From Hepsetus odoe (taxonomy: Eukaryota > Chordata > Actinopteri > Characiformes > Hepsetidae), in assembly GCA_017165825.1 (NCBI GenBank), contig CM029367.1, positions 24,042,529-24,106,528 of the forward strand: a DNA stretch of 64,000 nucleotides, written 5' to 3'. The notes under the pieces were generated by a model. That model was not told the origin of the DNA. It saw nothing but the letters and a program-made list of their open reading frames with translations, and did not search any database. The position numbers and the translations under genes were made by a program. Of the stretch, positions 1-13,189 are shown in pieces (the stretch's first letter is position 1; each line of letters begins with the position of its first letter).

Positions 1-2335
1 CTGCACTGCATTATGAACTCTAACATCAATTGCTAGATTCCTTTGCTTATTATATGTACAAACATCCAGGGTCCAGTAGTAAAGTTTTTTTCTCTGATTC
101 ACCATTCAGTATTAATTTCTTCTTCAGTCTCATAAGACTATTTTCTTGCAATCTGACCTCCACACAAAGAGGAATCACCCCTGAATATAGATTGTTCTCA
201 AGTTTTCTTCCAACTGCTCAGAGGAAATGTTGCTTGCTACTATCACCCATGACTTGCTCACTAGGGGCTTGGAACTGGATTTCTGTAAAGCTGCTTGTTG
301 CTCTTTGAATTGCAATGAATATATTATCAAAAGGTGAGCTTAGGTGTTCTGTTGCAGTCCAGTTGATTCAACACATCTCATTCAACTCATCAAAATAATG
401 AATGCCAACTTGTGCACCCTTGTGAGGAATACTATGGCACTGGCAGATTTTTATTTTCGTCATGCTGCCACACCACCCTGGTTCACACAGGAGCATTTAA
501 TACTGGCAAATTAAATTCTGGCCACAAAAAGGCATGCTTTTTTTGAATATTTTTTACAAACTAGTTACTTTGGCATCTGAGAATGTATTACATTTTAAAA
601 ACCAGTCAGAAGCAGTAATTAGTATATAACTATGACCTGGCGTTTCCTTAACTACTTGACACCCACATACACCCGTATTACTTGACACCCTTGGGCCTGG
701 GTGAAAAAACATCAGAATCTACTGTATATATGTGAATGGAGGATGGAAGTGATGACAGGAAGGCCCATGACTCTTGACTATCTGCCCTCACTGGAGAGAT
801 ATTCACAAGTCAAAGGGCCTCAATAGCTTCCCTATAAAGAAGCCCAGGGGAGGGAGAGAAATGAACAATTGTAAAAGCATGGCATTTTTCACAATGTCCA
901 GGCCAAGCACTCGAGGCAAAGCCAGACAAAGGCAGCTTTATTTAACATTGCTCCTTATTCACCTCCCTCTCTCTTTTTATCATCCATAAAAAACCAATCC
1001 GCTGGATATGTGAAGTCCATTAAATGCCTTCACGTACAAGGTTCTTCCCACGTAAGAAGGAATGGATGGGATGAGAAAAGCGATCGATAAACATTGTTCC
1101 TGTGCTTTTTCTTGATTGTAACCAGAAAATCTTCAAACAAGTCACTCTTAAATGTCTAGATTGTCAATGGTAGGAAGGTTTATAAGAGCCTCTCTGCTGG
1201 TCTGAGCTCTAAACATTGCTGGAAGACAAGTGCAAGTTCACAGCCATAACTCTTCGCAGACGCAAAGGGGAGTGAGGGTGGTGGACACGCCTGGCGGAGG
1301 TGCAAGATGGACAACTTCTGTTTCTCCTTTTCCCCACTGAGAGCACGCAGCAAGATTGATGGGTCTTCTGAAAGGGGCAGCAGATTTCTTTATTTTCAGC
1401 ACATTTGCTCGTGCAAGCCCCTAACAGTGTAGTCTGGGTGAGAAAGGAATCTGTCTTTATCGTAGGTTAGTGATGCGCTACTAGTGCAGGCGCTGCACTG
1501 ATAGGTCTATTTGGCACAGGCGCCCACAGGGCTGAGCATCACTCTGTAGTTGTCAGGTAGCCAGAGATGAGGCGATATGAAATGTGGCATCACAGCCAAC
1601 ACAAGAAATGCTCCTCGTTATTTCCCAGCACACAGATAAGCCTGCTTTCAGACTCTGTAACTGACAGTGTAATTGAAGGCCATTCAGGGCATTCAGGGTC
1701 TCTGCAAGCTTTACGCTCAAGCCAAACTGGAGAGGCAAGAGTGACTGCTGGAGTGTGGAGTAGGCCTTTTCTGTTGTTGTTGTTGTTGTTGTTGTTTAAT
1801 AAATTGGCTTACCTTTGGCATAACTTAAGGAAGTGCTAATGAATAATGGAGTGTCAGATAACTGTGCACTACACTGAATCTAAACTAAACTTTAACACTT
1901 AAGACCTAGTTAGGGAGGCAGCAGTGAGAAACAGTCGGCTGCTCAGGTACTTGTGTTGCTCTCCTTTAAATGGAATGTGTAATTACTTATTTTTAATGAT
2001 TGCTATTTTGAATATGTATAAGTTCTCCTGCTGTTTCTTTCTTATTAGCTGAATTGTTAACATCTTTGTTATTTTGACAGTGTTTATCCAAATCTAAAGT
2101 ATAAACAGAACCCCTGAGTTCTTCCCTTTGGGCTTACAGCTCCCCCTAGTGTCCATGGTATGTACCCACTCAAAAAAACCTTTATTCCAAGCCTTAATAA
2201 ACATCCATAGAGTGGAGACTGTATAACCACGAGCAGCTTCTTATCACACTTAGCCAGTCTCTGCTGCTTTTCACTGCCTCTCTCTACATCTGACTCAAAA
2301 GCTCTCCAGCTGAACTCACTAAATCTCTATCTCTT

Positions 2336-2414
<79 letters not shown>

Positions 2415-2451
2415 TTCTCACACAAACACATACACTCAGTGCTGTACTCAC
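1..2451. other. dntt intron 2 or beyond, no exon seen
   Basis: No dntt exon 3 could be recognised on the minus strand. Holds a (TTG) run at 1770-1797 and otherwise AT-rich single-copy-looking DNA. Open frames here are short and unlike any family I know. Confidence 0.5.
2322..2414. repeat. (CT)n(CA)n microsatellite
   Basis: Pure dinucleotide tract starting 38 bases inside dntt intron 2. Confidence 0.95.
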
Positions 2452-2626
2452 TTGTATGCGATGTTGTGCCTCCACTGGAACAGGCCTGCCAGCTCTCATA
2501 CTCTCTGTGAACCAGGTGATGTCCAGCACATTGGTATTATCCAGGTGTGCAAAGCCCTGTTCCTGTAACCATGGCCACAGCTCCTGTGCCTGGTTGCCTT
2601 CGGCTACAATGTGAGTCACTTTGGTG
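2452..2626 (-). CDS. dntt: dntt coding exon 2 (BRCT domain, second half)
   Basis: This exon encodes 58 residues of the BRCT domain of terminal deoxynucleotidyl transferase, including TKVTHIVAEGN and LDITWFTESMRAGRPVPVEA. These match the VTHIVAE and W-x-x-E-x-x-RAG-P-V landmarks of vertebrate TdT. On the minus strand an acceptor CTGCAG precedes position 2626 and a donor GTGAGT follows position 2452 (bases 2446-2451). Entry phase is 2: the AG left by exon 1 plus C makes a Ser that human TdT also has here. Exit phase is 0. TdT adds untemplated nucleotides at V(D)J junctions in lymphocyte nuclei; the BRCT domain contacts end-joining partners. The remaining exons (polymerase X domain) are not in the window and should lie left of position 1. 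A long CA/CT microsatellite lies 38 bp inside the following intron. Confidence 0.9.
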
Positions 2627-3470
2627 CTGCAGAGATCAGACAAGAGCAATCCTAGGCTTAGTCTGACTGATTACGAACATGAAAATGCTTCTCAAACCCA
2701 CACACACAAACACACCCACATATGTCAAAAATGGAAGGAAGGAATTCGGTAAATTAGTGCACCTGTTTGGCAGCTCAGCTATTTTGATGTGCTCAGTATA
2801 AACACAAATATAATAAACATTGATGCATGTCAGTCTGATTATACACTGCACCACTGATACATGGATCATTGGGCTATTCCAGTGTCCTCATGAGCAAGCC
2901 TGTATACTCGACTGTTACCTTGACAACATCCACAGACAGTTATTAATCTCAAATCTATTTGCAAAATTAACATTTCATTAACATAGTTGAAATCGCAGGT
3001 AAAATCTTTTCTAGTGAAAAAGTGGGCATTTCTTCATAAACAGCCATCATGTTAAGAGTAGTAGCTTTCCTGTTCATTTCAGGGTAACTATATCCTCCTT
3101 CATAATGTCTCCGGCTATCACCATTTCCATGGTCATGCTAGGAGAAACAAGACACGTACCATTAGTGGCTGCATGGTATTACAGTGAAGAAGGAGAGCCA
3201 AAGAAATAATGAAAACCACTGAGCAGAATGTAGAAAAAGAGAAGAAATTTCTCTTCAGCTTCATTGTGCCTCCCTTACTTTCTTAAACCAAAACTACATT
3301 CATGTCATCATTTTATATAATAGTATTGAGCTGTCAATGCAGAAGGCTGATCCACCACCAGATATATTTATTCTTAATGAGTCATAATTATAACTCTAAT
3401 TAAACGAGACATGTAACAGACAATTAAACTCCCTTAACATTTTGATAAATACACATTTTAATTCCAAATG

Positions 3471-3475
<5 letters not shown>

Positions 3476-3552
<77 letters not shown>
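3476..3552. repeat. (TA)n microsatellite
   Basis: About 38 uninterrupted AT repeats. Confidence 0.97.
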
Positions 3553-3557
<5 letters not shown>

Positions 3558-4012
3558 CACTGGGTTTCTCCAAGACCCTGATAAATGCTATTTATCTACT
3601 TGCTCAGCCCTTTGTTCCGCTCTTGTCTTTTTTCTTTTTTTTTTTTTAGCTTGTTTAGTTCCAACATTCTGTCATCACTGAGGCAAGCCGAGCTCCAGAG
3701 TATTCTCAGCACTGAAAACAGAATCTGTTCTGGGAGCACATTTATTTGTGAGCATGAGTCTGAAGGATGCTAGCAGTCAAATCTCTCAAACACACACCCA
3801 CATAAATGCACAGGCACCCGCCGTAGCCATCCCGCGTGCCAGCCGCCCTTGTTGTTGTTGCTTTGTTTAATTACAGTGCCACCGAGAGCAGTCACCCGTG
3901 CATAATTACCCCCAGTGTACAGCTCCACCACTAAAGTCCCAGAGAGGTAGAGTAGCTCAGCAGCCATAACTCCCAGGATGTCCCACTTGGAAGAGATAAA
4001 GAAAGAGGCAGG

Positions 4013-4048
4013 AGTGTGTGTTTGTGTGTGTTTGTTTGTTTGTGTGTG
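4013..4048. repeat. (GT)n/(GTTT)n tract
   Basis: Interrupted TG repeats. Confidence 0.8.
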
Positions 4049-5520
4049 TACTTAAGTATTCTCTGAACCACAGGTGAGCAAAGTTCTCCACAGAGACATG
4101 TCTTCACTTTTCTGTTGAATTGTACAAAGAGAGGAACTGCATAACCGCAACTCCTCCTAAAAACATGATGTCATATCTGCCTGCAGATCTGTCATTGGCC
4201 AAAATAGACTGCAGACTGTTTTTATCATGCAATGCATATGGACTCTCTGCTGTATAACAATGGCCGAGTGAACTTAATGAACGAGTTGCACATTGTCATT
4301 TATAGCAAAGCAGAACTCCAGTTTTGGTCTGTGATATTGGCCAAGGGGAGGTGGAAAGTGAGAACCAAGCAAAACAGAAATATAGCCTGATCTAACTTGC
4401 GACTGAAAAGCAATTTTTTCCGTCAGCTAGTTCATGTCAAAGAGGACCCTTGAACAGATTTTATTTGGGTTGTGACAGCAGCTCCCTTCCTGCACCACCA
4501 CAGGTCTTGGAATTTGTCAGTACAAAACAGCAGTTTAACTGAGCTTGTGTGTCTAAAGAAAAATTTTAGCATTAAATAAAACATAACAAGGCATTTTCAA
4601 TACCATGTCTGACAACAACATTGTTTTAAAGGTGTTTTTTTTAGCATTGCTTTTGACTTAGTTACTGCTCTCTTGCAGGGCAGCAAGGGTGAACCACTAT
4701 CACTTGCAGTATTTGGCTGGTGGTTCTGTGGTGGTGACAGCTTGAGATTAACACTCTGGTGTAAAAGCCAGCAATTACACTATAAAGACACGTGAGATAA
4801 TTCACAATTCACTGAGCATCCAAATCGGTTTTGATTTTACATCATGATATGGATTCAGGTTTAGTAGTAGATAAAGAAGTAACATTATCCCTGTTTCATG
4901 CATATCATGTCCAGTAAACTTTAAGTTAAGCCATTTGCTGAATTTGTTAGCTTATTCCCTTTCTGCAAAGATGGCACACACTGTACTGTTTAAAGTTCCC
5001 TTTTCAGCAGAAATCTTAACGGTCCTAAACGGTCCATTCAAGTCAAGCAATGTCTGACTTTCTTTAAGCACAGAGTTGCAGCACCCAGGAAGCACAGGTT
5101 CATTAGCTTTATTAATAAACATTTTCAGATCTGTTACTGTGAAACTGCAACATTTTCAGAGTATCAGAACACACTGTGATGTTGCCACAGGCACTGGTGT
5201 GCTGCTGATTGCAACATGACTAATGAGAGAAAATGCAGTCAATAACAATCTTTTAGATTTCTGAAAACACAAGATCTAAGCTGATTACTTTTGGATTTCT
5301 TTTAAATCTTGCATTTTCCCCCTTGTGTCTCATTAAAAGTAAAAATTGCTTTCATACGTCCAGTGGCCAGATACTGGGCACTCCATTTGGACTGTTTGAA
5401 GTTTGAATCAAGATAAAGCCCTCATATCTCCAAGCCATTTCTTCTTTTTGCCAAACCCATACATGCTTACTGCTATCTGCAATGCATTTGAACAATAGAC
5501 AAACTGCTATAGGAAAATGA

Positions 5521-5871
5521 AGTGAAAATGACTATTTGTAAGTGTGAAACACAGCACAGCACACAGTGAAAAACCCACAATGCAGTCTTTGCTTTTTAGC
5601 CACACACCCTACAGCAGGGGGCAGCTCAGTAAAGCACCTGGGAGCAGTGATGGAGACAGTAACTTGCTCAAGGGGACCCCAGAGCAAACTACTGGCCTGG
5701 GATTCGAACAAATAACCTCGCAATCCTGGGGCCTATTCCCTACTCACTGCTACCCTCAGCTCAAAAAGAATATTACAATAAAATTTGCAAGCAAACAAAA
5801 CAATTAAATAAACTATAATGCACAGACAAAACATCAAAAACCCAGATTAAAATCACAGTAAAATGAATTGC
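5521..5871 (-). mobile_element. tRNA-SINE with 118-bp leader, minus copy
   Basis: Head with a GGTTATTTGTTCGAATCCCA B-box region, body (CCCTTGAGCAA...CACTGCTCCC...) and tail TAGTCATTTTCAC as in the other copies of this family. Uniquely shares a further 118-bp 5' segment (5754-5871) with the copy at 60893-61258. Confidence 0.75.
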
Positions 5872-5883
5872 AAATGAAGCCCA

Positions 5884-6235
5884 TGTAGGACAGCACAGTG
5901 GCACAGTGGGTAGCACTGGAGTCTCACAGCAAGAAACTCCTGGGTTTGATTCCCAGAGTCCTTCTTGTCGTGTTTGCTCTGTGTTTGTGTTGGTTTTCTC
6001 CCACAGTCCAAAGACATGTATGTGTGTATCAATAAAGTCCATTTCTGGGTAGTTTAGTCCAGTCGTTCCAGTTCTGTCCCACAGACCATTGTCATACCGC
6101 CCTAGGTGTGACTGTATATGAGTGTGTTTATTTGTGTATCTGCCCTGTGATGGACTGTGTACAAAGAAGTCAAGTCAGGACCCCTGGCTTCCTTCTGAGG
6201 ACAGGTGGGTGGATTAATGAATGGCTGAATAAATG
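5884..6235 (+). mobile_element. second tRNA-derived SINE family
   Basis: GTGGCACAGTGGGTAGCACT A-box region, CCTGGGTTTGATTCCCAG B box, CCCACAGTCCAAAGACATGT body and a GGTGGATTAATGAATGG tail. Abuts the minus SINE at 5521-5871. Confidence 0.75.
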
Positions 6236-6829
6236 ACTATATTACATTTACATTTTACATTTACGGCATTTGTCACTGCATTATTTCTCTCATTTTGTTC
6301 AAGTCTATTTTCTTGACCATCTCTCTACATCCAAGCAACAGTGTTTGTTCACTTGCTTAGGTCCTAACATGCATTACCCCTTTATTTTAGTTCTGTAGTC
6401 CACTTTAAATAGTTAGCTCAAATAAAATGCCAGTTCAGTTATACTTTACTCATCTTTATTCACGGTTTCTCAACAATACACTGTTTTTAATGTCTGTGGT
6501 TTTTGATGCCGATGACCCAGGAGGATAATCTTTCTAAACAGCCACCTTCTTGTAAACACTGACTGTGCCATGGAAAATGTGTTTTTATATTAAATAGAAC
6601 AGAAAAATGAGACCAGCACAGGAGACAGGTTGTTATACATGAGTTGATTGCTATATTTCTTGAGACATAGCAATCAAATCTGGCTGGAAGAAGAATTGGT
6701 TTGACTAGCAAATGTAAATGCAAGTAGCAAAAATCTCATCAGGATACAGTCTAAGTCGGTGAAGTGGAATGAGAAAAATATATATAAAAAATTACTTTAA
6801 AAAAACAAAAAACTGAAAATTGGCATGAG

Positions 6830-8011
6830 TATATGTATTCATACCTCCTTTGCCATGAAGCCCCAAAAAGATCTTGGTGCAACCAATTACCTTCAAAAGT
6901 CACATAATTAGTGAAATGAAGTCCACCTGTACAATCTAAGTGTCACATGATCTGTATAAACAAAGGCTCCAGAGGCTACAACACCACCAAGCAAGAGGCA
7001 TCACACATGAAGACCAAGGAGCTCTCCAAACAAGTCAGGGACAAAGTTGTTGAGAAGTACAAGTCAGGGTTGGGTTATAAAAATATCCAAATCTTTGATG
7101 ATCCGGGCACATCAAATCCATCATCATCTTCAAATGGAAAGAACATGGTACCACAACAAAACCTGCAAGGCGGGTCACTTACCAAAACTCAGAGGAGGCA
7201 TTAATCAGAGAGGCAGCACAGGGACCAAATGTAACTCTGAAGGAGTTGCAGAGTTCCATAACAGAGACTGGAGTATCTGCCCACAGGACTACAATAAACA
7301 CTCCATAGAGCTGGGCTTTATGGAAGAGTAGCCATTACTTAACGTTAAAAATAAGATGGCATGTTTAGTGTTTGCCAAAGGCACGTGGGCGACTCCCCAA
7401 ATGTATGGAGGAAGGTGCTCTGGTCAGATTAACTTTTCGGCTACCAAGGAAAATGCTATGTCTGGTGCAAACCCAACACATCCCATCACCCCAAGAACAC
7501 CATCACCACAGAGACTGGGACGGAGGTTCACCTTCCAGCAGGACAATGACCCGAAGCATGCTAAAGCAACACTCGAGTGGTTTAAGGGGAAACATTTAAA
7601 TGTGTTGGAATGGCCTGATCGAGTCAGACCTCAATCCAATTGAGAATCTGTGGTGAGACTTGAAAGTGCTGTTCACAAGCAACCATCAATATGAAGGAGC
7701 TGGGCAGTTTTTGTTCCTCCTTGTGAGGAATGGGCAAAAATCCAGTGGCAAGATGGCAAGATTTATCCAAAGCGACTTGCAGCTTTATAGGAATAGTAGG
7801 AATAGTTATGCACGCTGAAGTTTTGTTATTTTGTCCGATTAGTTGTTTGCTTCACAATAAAAAGAAAAAAAAATACATCTTCAAAGTTGTAGGCATGTTT
7901 ATAAATGAAAATGGTGCAAACTCTCAAACAATCCATTTTAATTCCAGGTTGTGAGGCAATAAAAGATGAAAAATACCAAGGGGTGGAATACTTTTCCAAG
8001 GCACTGTGTGG

Positions 8012-8012
<1 letters not shown>
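6830..8012 (+). mobile_element. decayed Tc1-type transposon
   Basis: Fragments of a Tc1 transposase are visible in shifting frames: MKTKELSKQVRDKVVEKYKS (helix-turn-helix start), RRFTFQQDNDPKHAKATLEW and a PIENLW-like end. Ends show a degenerate inverted repeat (GTATTCATACC versus GGAATAC on the right). A (TA)n array abuts the right end. Inactive. Confidence 0.8.

Positions 8013-8013
<1 letters not shown>

Positions 8014-8092
<79 letters not shown>
8014..8092. repeat. (TA)n microsatellite
   Basis: About 39 AT repeats at the right end of a Tc1 remnant. Confidence 0.97.
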
Positions 8093-8096
<4 letters not shown>

Positions 8097-10289
8097 TTGT
8101 TTGTTTTTGTTTTTTTTTTATTACTAATAATGTTGTTGTCAGAATTATTTCAGACTGGGCCTTCTAATTGAAGCAACCACTGTATTTCTAACTGAGAAAA
8201 CTTAAATAGAAAAAAATACGTAGCCATGAATACCTAGCGCTGTGTATGATCTCAAAATTAGCTTCTAATTCTATGCTCAGAGATCTTGTCAAATGAAGCT
8301 TTATAGAAACTATGTATGCTGTCACTTACACTGACAGGCTAAAGGTTTCAAGTACACATCTAAATCTATCTAACTGAACCAGACCTCCATTACCAGCTTT
8401 CCTCTCTTCTGCCTGACACCCTGCACTAAATAACAAAGATGATTAGATCATCAGAAAATAAACTTTTACTGCCAAGTGTCCCCAAAGGAATGTTAATGTT
8501 AACATCATCAAAAATGGAAAAAAGAGTTCTCTAATATTAAAATTCATAAAAATAGGTGAGGGCACCCGATAAAAGATGGGCTACAGTCAATAGCTGTGCA
8601 CCTATTCAGTAGAGGTATAAACAAAGGAATCTCATAAGGGTATCAGAGAGTGGGAGTATGGGGTTGATGAGGAGGTTGTCTGAGTGTTACATTCTATAAA
8701 ATAATTGTAATCCTACTGATCACATACCCATACTGTATAATTTTGTAGGCATTTTCCTTTTATGAAGAGCTTTTTATCTCTCCAAGACTTTTGATGAGAT
8801 GAGATTCAGAGAAACCAGAAGCACTGCAGATATCAGTAGGTATATAATGTTAAAATGAAATGGTAGATTACGCTAATAATTGATCCAAAAATGATAAGAT
8901 ACAAAATAGCCTTACTATTTCATCTTGTTACATCTGGATACCTAGCCTCTCAGAGGCCTCTGTCCAAAATAAATCCTCAATTGTTTACAATTGGCCTCAC
9001 TGAAATTTTGGCTGCTCTATCCAAGCATAAGCCCAGCCAGGCCCCCTCTTTTATTAGTCTGTATTTGATGGGGTCCATGGATGGCACACACACATGTGTG
9101 CCTGTTTTTACCCATTTTGTTTTCTCAGCAATACCAGTGGGATTTTAAAACTGGCCAGTGTATTATTAAACTGCCACTGATATATAATCCTCACTGGCTT
9201 GTAAAATGTCAGTTTGCGTCTCTTTCAGCTTGTTTCCTGCAGTTGGCTTTAGACAATAGCTCATTGGGTGTTGGGGAACCGTAGGACACAAAACTTCAAG
9301 CTGCATTTCTGGGAATGGTGCCATCTTTCAGCTGTGCATGACACACTATGCCACAGCGAGCTGCTGGCTGCGGTTATGCCAGCCTACCCAAAAAACAACT
9401 CTTACCGCTGCCAATGGCCAGCTGTGCAAGTCTGGCACACACACCTAACTAGCAGAAAACAGGCCACCATCAGCCTTAGCCAGGCAGGGCTGCTACCCTC
9501 TGTTAGCATCCATAGGCAAACAAAAACCCACGCAGAAGAGCTCTGAATTCTTGAAGGACTGGAATGATGTCTTAAGCTTATTCTAACAGATTTGGGACTC
9601 GCATTAAAAGAGGCTGAAATTAGATACTGCACAACGTCACAATTGATGTGCAAATGTTCTCAGTTTGCAGAGTTCACAAGTGTCATTTCTTCACGCAATC
9701 AGTTGATTGTAGCAGCTAGTTATTCTTCCCTGCTCACAGAGGCTGATATTTTCATCTGGGTTATTATGCTGTCATCATTTCTGTGTTCTTTGAAACTAAG
9801 CAACATACCTTCACATCTTCACATTCACATTATGATTTGCATAAAAACCAATGCACCTCAGACTGGCAGCTTGCAGCAAAAAGAAAAAAATCTTAGAACA
9901 GTCTTGTTTTACAAAATGCATCAATCAAATATGAAACAATATCTGATTGGAAACAACACTTGCATCGTATGACTGAAAATGCATTCGATCTCACACAGCA
10001 AACAGAGAGTTTTAGAGAGGGTTTTTCCCCTCAGCCCACAGCGAGGCCAAAAGTCTCCAGAATCATGGTCTATGTCATGAATCCATTTTTTCAAAGGAAC
10101 AATCATGTTTTTGAATATTCTTTAGTCATCCATCATGTGTAACATCTTAACACTTTGTCAAAAAGAATCTTTGGGTTACGGATTCAATGCTACACTTGCC
10201 TTACTCTAAAAGCATACTTCTTACTCGCTGCACCCAAGAGGATCTACCAAACGCAATAAATGTATTAGTTTCTTTTCTAGATGACATAC

Positions 10290-10483
10290 CTCAGTGTGTT
10301 ATCTACACAGAAGCCCTTTGACCTGGCCAAGCTTGTTAGGAAGTTCCTCCGGCTTTTCCCCATTTTCCTCTCCACCAGGTACATGGTCACTTCTCCGAAC
10401 TTCATTTCTTGCTGTGGATGAGCAGTGGTTGAATCAGCTCGGCGCCGTTTCCTCAGAAGAGTCGAAAGGGTCATTTGTGACAT
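10290..10483 (-). CDS. dntt: dntt coding exon 1 (start, NLS, BRCT first half)
   Basis: The start codon is at 10483-10481 and the exon ends with CTG AG before donor GTATGT (10289-10284). The 64 complete codons include a basic nuclear-localisation-like stretch LRKRRRAD near residues 10-17, followed by the BRCT start MKFGEVTMYLVERKMG and LARSKGFCVDNTL. These match the TdT pattern (LEKKMG, LARRKGF, VENELS). A second in-frame ATG occurs at codon 4, so the exact start is slightly uncertain. Joined to 2626-2452 the reading frame continues without a stop through the BRCT core. Pol mu and pol lambda are the alternatives within family X. The neighbour blnk and the sequence favour TdT. The gene is partial here; two exons give 123 codons. 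It is transcribed away from blnk. Confidence 0.9.
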
Positions 10484-11701
10484 TTCTGCACCGGTCTAAA
10501 TATTATCTGGATGCTCTCTAGGAATTTCTGTTCGTGACAGTAATACTGTGGTTATGTTTTCACAATGATATACTCCGAGGAGACCCCTCTTCTGCATCAG
10601 TATCTTATTATGGTTTGAGAAAGAACTGGCAGTTGGTGTGGTGGAATGAGTGTTTGTTACTTGGCAGGGAGGATGAGAGACTAGAAACAGGTGTTTGTGA
10701 TTTGGCACTCATTTTAACCACCAGGGTTAAGAAATAGAGACAAACGGAGTCCAGAAGATACTGAGATGTTGATGCCAGATATGAATGGGTGCGTATAATC
10801 TTGCAAGTGTAGCTTTTCATACATCCAGTGACCAGATATACAGTGTAACGTTTTTTACATATGTTTGTAGATACCTGCTTATTCAACATTTCTTCAGAAC
10901 CTATGCTTCTGAGAGGACACAGGGTGTCAGTGATGAAGTGAACAAAAACAGGAATAGTGTTTATGACTGCTGGAACTGTTTATCTACATAATAAATTTTG
11001 AATGATCATGCTGAGCTTGTCTGACTGAGGCCTTGTTCTGCTGCTGTTTCTCCAGGGGGTTTTGAGGAACTCATCACCATTGTGGACCTTCACAGCTGTC
11101 CGGTGATGTCCAGCAGCTCCCCCCCACACGCTGCCCATATGTGGCCCAGCACCTTATCCTGTTCCTGCTAGTTTGTCCATCTGCTACAGCTAGATAATGA
11201 GCACATCATTGAAGATGGAAACCTTCATTAGCTATTCAGTAGCCACAATAAAGCATATGTGGGAATGGTCAGCCAGGACCTTCTTGCACTCCTAATTTCC
11301 TTGCTCTTTTCTTAAATATTTCAGGTTTTTTTGCTTGCCCACATTTTTGGTTATTTGCTTCTCCTTCTTGTGCTTCTACTTTCCCTTGGTTCTCTTTCCT
11401 GTCTTCACTGTGTTCATGTTTTCTGGTTCCTTAAAAATATCCTGAAATATGGCCTTGTAGTTACTGTAACAATCATCACTCTAGCTCCCCAAAAAAGTGC
11501 AAAGCAAGACTCTCTTTTAAAGAAATAAGCGGTGAAATTCTCTTTCCCAGAAACCATGAAGTTACATCTCTCCCTACATTTAAAACTAAACATGGCTTTT
11601 ATCCTTTTGCACAGTTACTAACTGACCTGAATATTGAGTTTGTTGTTTTGTTCCCTCTGCAAAACACCCTTGGAGTGAGAAACGCACTATATACATTAAC
11701 C

Positions 11702-11770
11702 TCTTTCTTCTTCTTCTTCTTCTTCTTCTTCTTCTTCTTCTTCTTCTTCTTCTTCTTCTTCTTCTTCTTT
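11702..11770. repeat. (TTC)n microsatellite
   Basis: About 22 TTC units in the dntt-blnk interval; a homopurine/homopyrimidine mirror tract. Confidence 0.97.
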
Positions 11771-12083
11771 GAATGTTAACTATGAAGGTGTGACTTAATT
11801 GAAAGTGCTTAGTAGCAAACATGCTATCTTTTATTGAAATATTTCTGGCAGCTACTCATAACAGAATAAGCTATCATTCAATTCAAAACATAATAAAATA
11901 TCTTTTTCAAATTTGGCCTCAACCCTTGAGCACAGCCCTAAAATAGGTAGAGCAGAGAAAGCCACCCATAGGATTTGCATTGAAACCCACTCTCATCATC
12001 TGATTAAAATATATTGGACCCTGAAAATATGCTAGGCATGCTGTGTAAGAACTCCATACATCTGCTTCAGCTAAAGGAACCAC

Positions 12084-12226
12084 TAGTGGTGGCCTGTGGT
12101 TAGTAGGTTGGGGTAATCTACCTTGAGGTAATCTTCAGCAAGGTACTGTCCCTTTCACTGCTCCCCAGGTGCTAGACATAGCTGCCCTCTGCTGCATGTG
12201 TGTGTTTATAGGTTAAATGGGAATGT
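12084..12226 (+). mobile_element. tRNA-SINE fragment
   Basis: Body of the local SINE family (AGCAAGGTACTGTCCC, CACTGCTCCCCAGG, TGCATGTGTGTG); B box lost. Confidence 0.65.
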
Positions 12227-12233
12227 TTCTCTT

Positions 12234-12305
12234 TTCCTGATGGTCTAGTGGCTAGGATTCTGCGCTCTCACCACCATGACCTGGGTTTGTTTTCTGGTCA
12301 GGGAA
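12234..12305 (+). tRNA. tRNA-Glu(CTC)-like sequence, probable pseudogene
   Basis: 72 nt resembling tRNA-Glu: TGGTCTAGTGG A box, CTC anticodon within GCGCTCTCACC, and a seven-pair acceptor stem (TTCCTGA with TCAGGGA, one G-T pair). The B box GGTTTGTTTTC departs from GGTTCGATTCC and the T stem is weak, so it is probably not functional. It sits between two SINE copies. Confidence 0.5.
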
Positions 12306-12306
12306 G

Positions 12307-12473
12307 CTCTTAGGCCAGAGGTTAAGGACTAGGCCCCAGGATCAGCGGGTCGTGGGTTTAAATCGCAGACCAGTAGGTTGCCCTGAGGTACTGTCTACAT
12401 CTTTTCTCCCTGGTCTTTTAAATAGCTGCCCCATGCTCTTCTGTGTGTGTGGGTTAAATGCAGAGGCTGCATT

Positions 12474-12507
<34 letters not shown>

Positions 12508-12545
12508 CTGTGTTCCATGCTGTGATTCATAATGACAACTAGTCA
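12307..12545 (+). mobile_element. tRNA-SINE copy
   Basis: Head with GGGTTTAAATCGC B-box remnant, family body, expanded (TTG)n at 12473-12504 and AGTCACTTTC tail. Confidence 0.7.
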
Positions 12546-12744
12546 CTTTCAGTGACTGAAAGGAAGTGAAAGTGATGTGTAAGTGACTATTTATGACAGC
12601 ACACAGTAAACTATAGTGGATACCTCAGGGCAACATAATGATCATAATGATTTGAATCTCATAATGATCCTCCAATCCTAAGATATAGTCTTAACCACCA
12701 GGCCAACAGGGGTGTGTGCCTAGGGATCTAGGTGCGTGCATGCG

Positions 12745-12860
12745 CGTGCTTATGTGTGCGTGTGTGTGAGTGTGGGGGGGTGAGAGGTTGCGTGGATGCG
12801 CGTGCATATGTGTGTGTGTGTGTGTGGGGGGGGGAGAGGTTGCGTGGATGGGTAGGTGGT
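12745..12860. repeat. GT/GTGCG-rich imperfect tandem tract
   Basis: Two tandem segments containing GAGAGGTTGCGTGGATG with GTGTGT and G runs. Confidence 0.8.
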
Positions 12861-13189
12861 GTGTGTATTTGAAACAATAGTGCTGAGACTCATTAGCTCG
12901 GTACTGTAAGGTTAACTGGTGACAAGCTGTTGCTTTTGTGAAATTGTTTGCCCACTTCCTCCCAGTCCCTCGTCTGTGTGCTCAGATTGGCATTTATCCA
13001 AAATAAGCCAGCCTGGCTGACAAATGGCCTAACCATGTACACCTGCAGCACAGCATCCATATCTCCATCACACAAGCGTGTCAAGTTTCTTTCAATAACT
13101 GAAAAAAGTATTTGATGTAAAGCTTTTTATTTTTTAATTATTCATTTCATACTTTACATAATGTTCTACATTTATTTATTACAATAAGT

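Larger units (their letters stand above)
2627..10289 (-). other. dntt: dntt intron 1
   Basis: 7.7 kb intron between coding exons 1 and 2, filled with two (TA) arrays, a SINE on the minus strand, a second SINE family, and a decayed Tc1 transposon. No other gene seen. Confidence 0.8.

Noticed and set aside
2284..2649. 121-aa minus-strand ORF as one exon
   Set aside because: Only 2452-2626 is dntt coding; the rest is intron and CA/CT microsatellite translated in frame.
11586..11822. Arginine-rich ORF on the minus strand
   Set aside because: Translation of the (TTC)n microsatellite.
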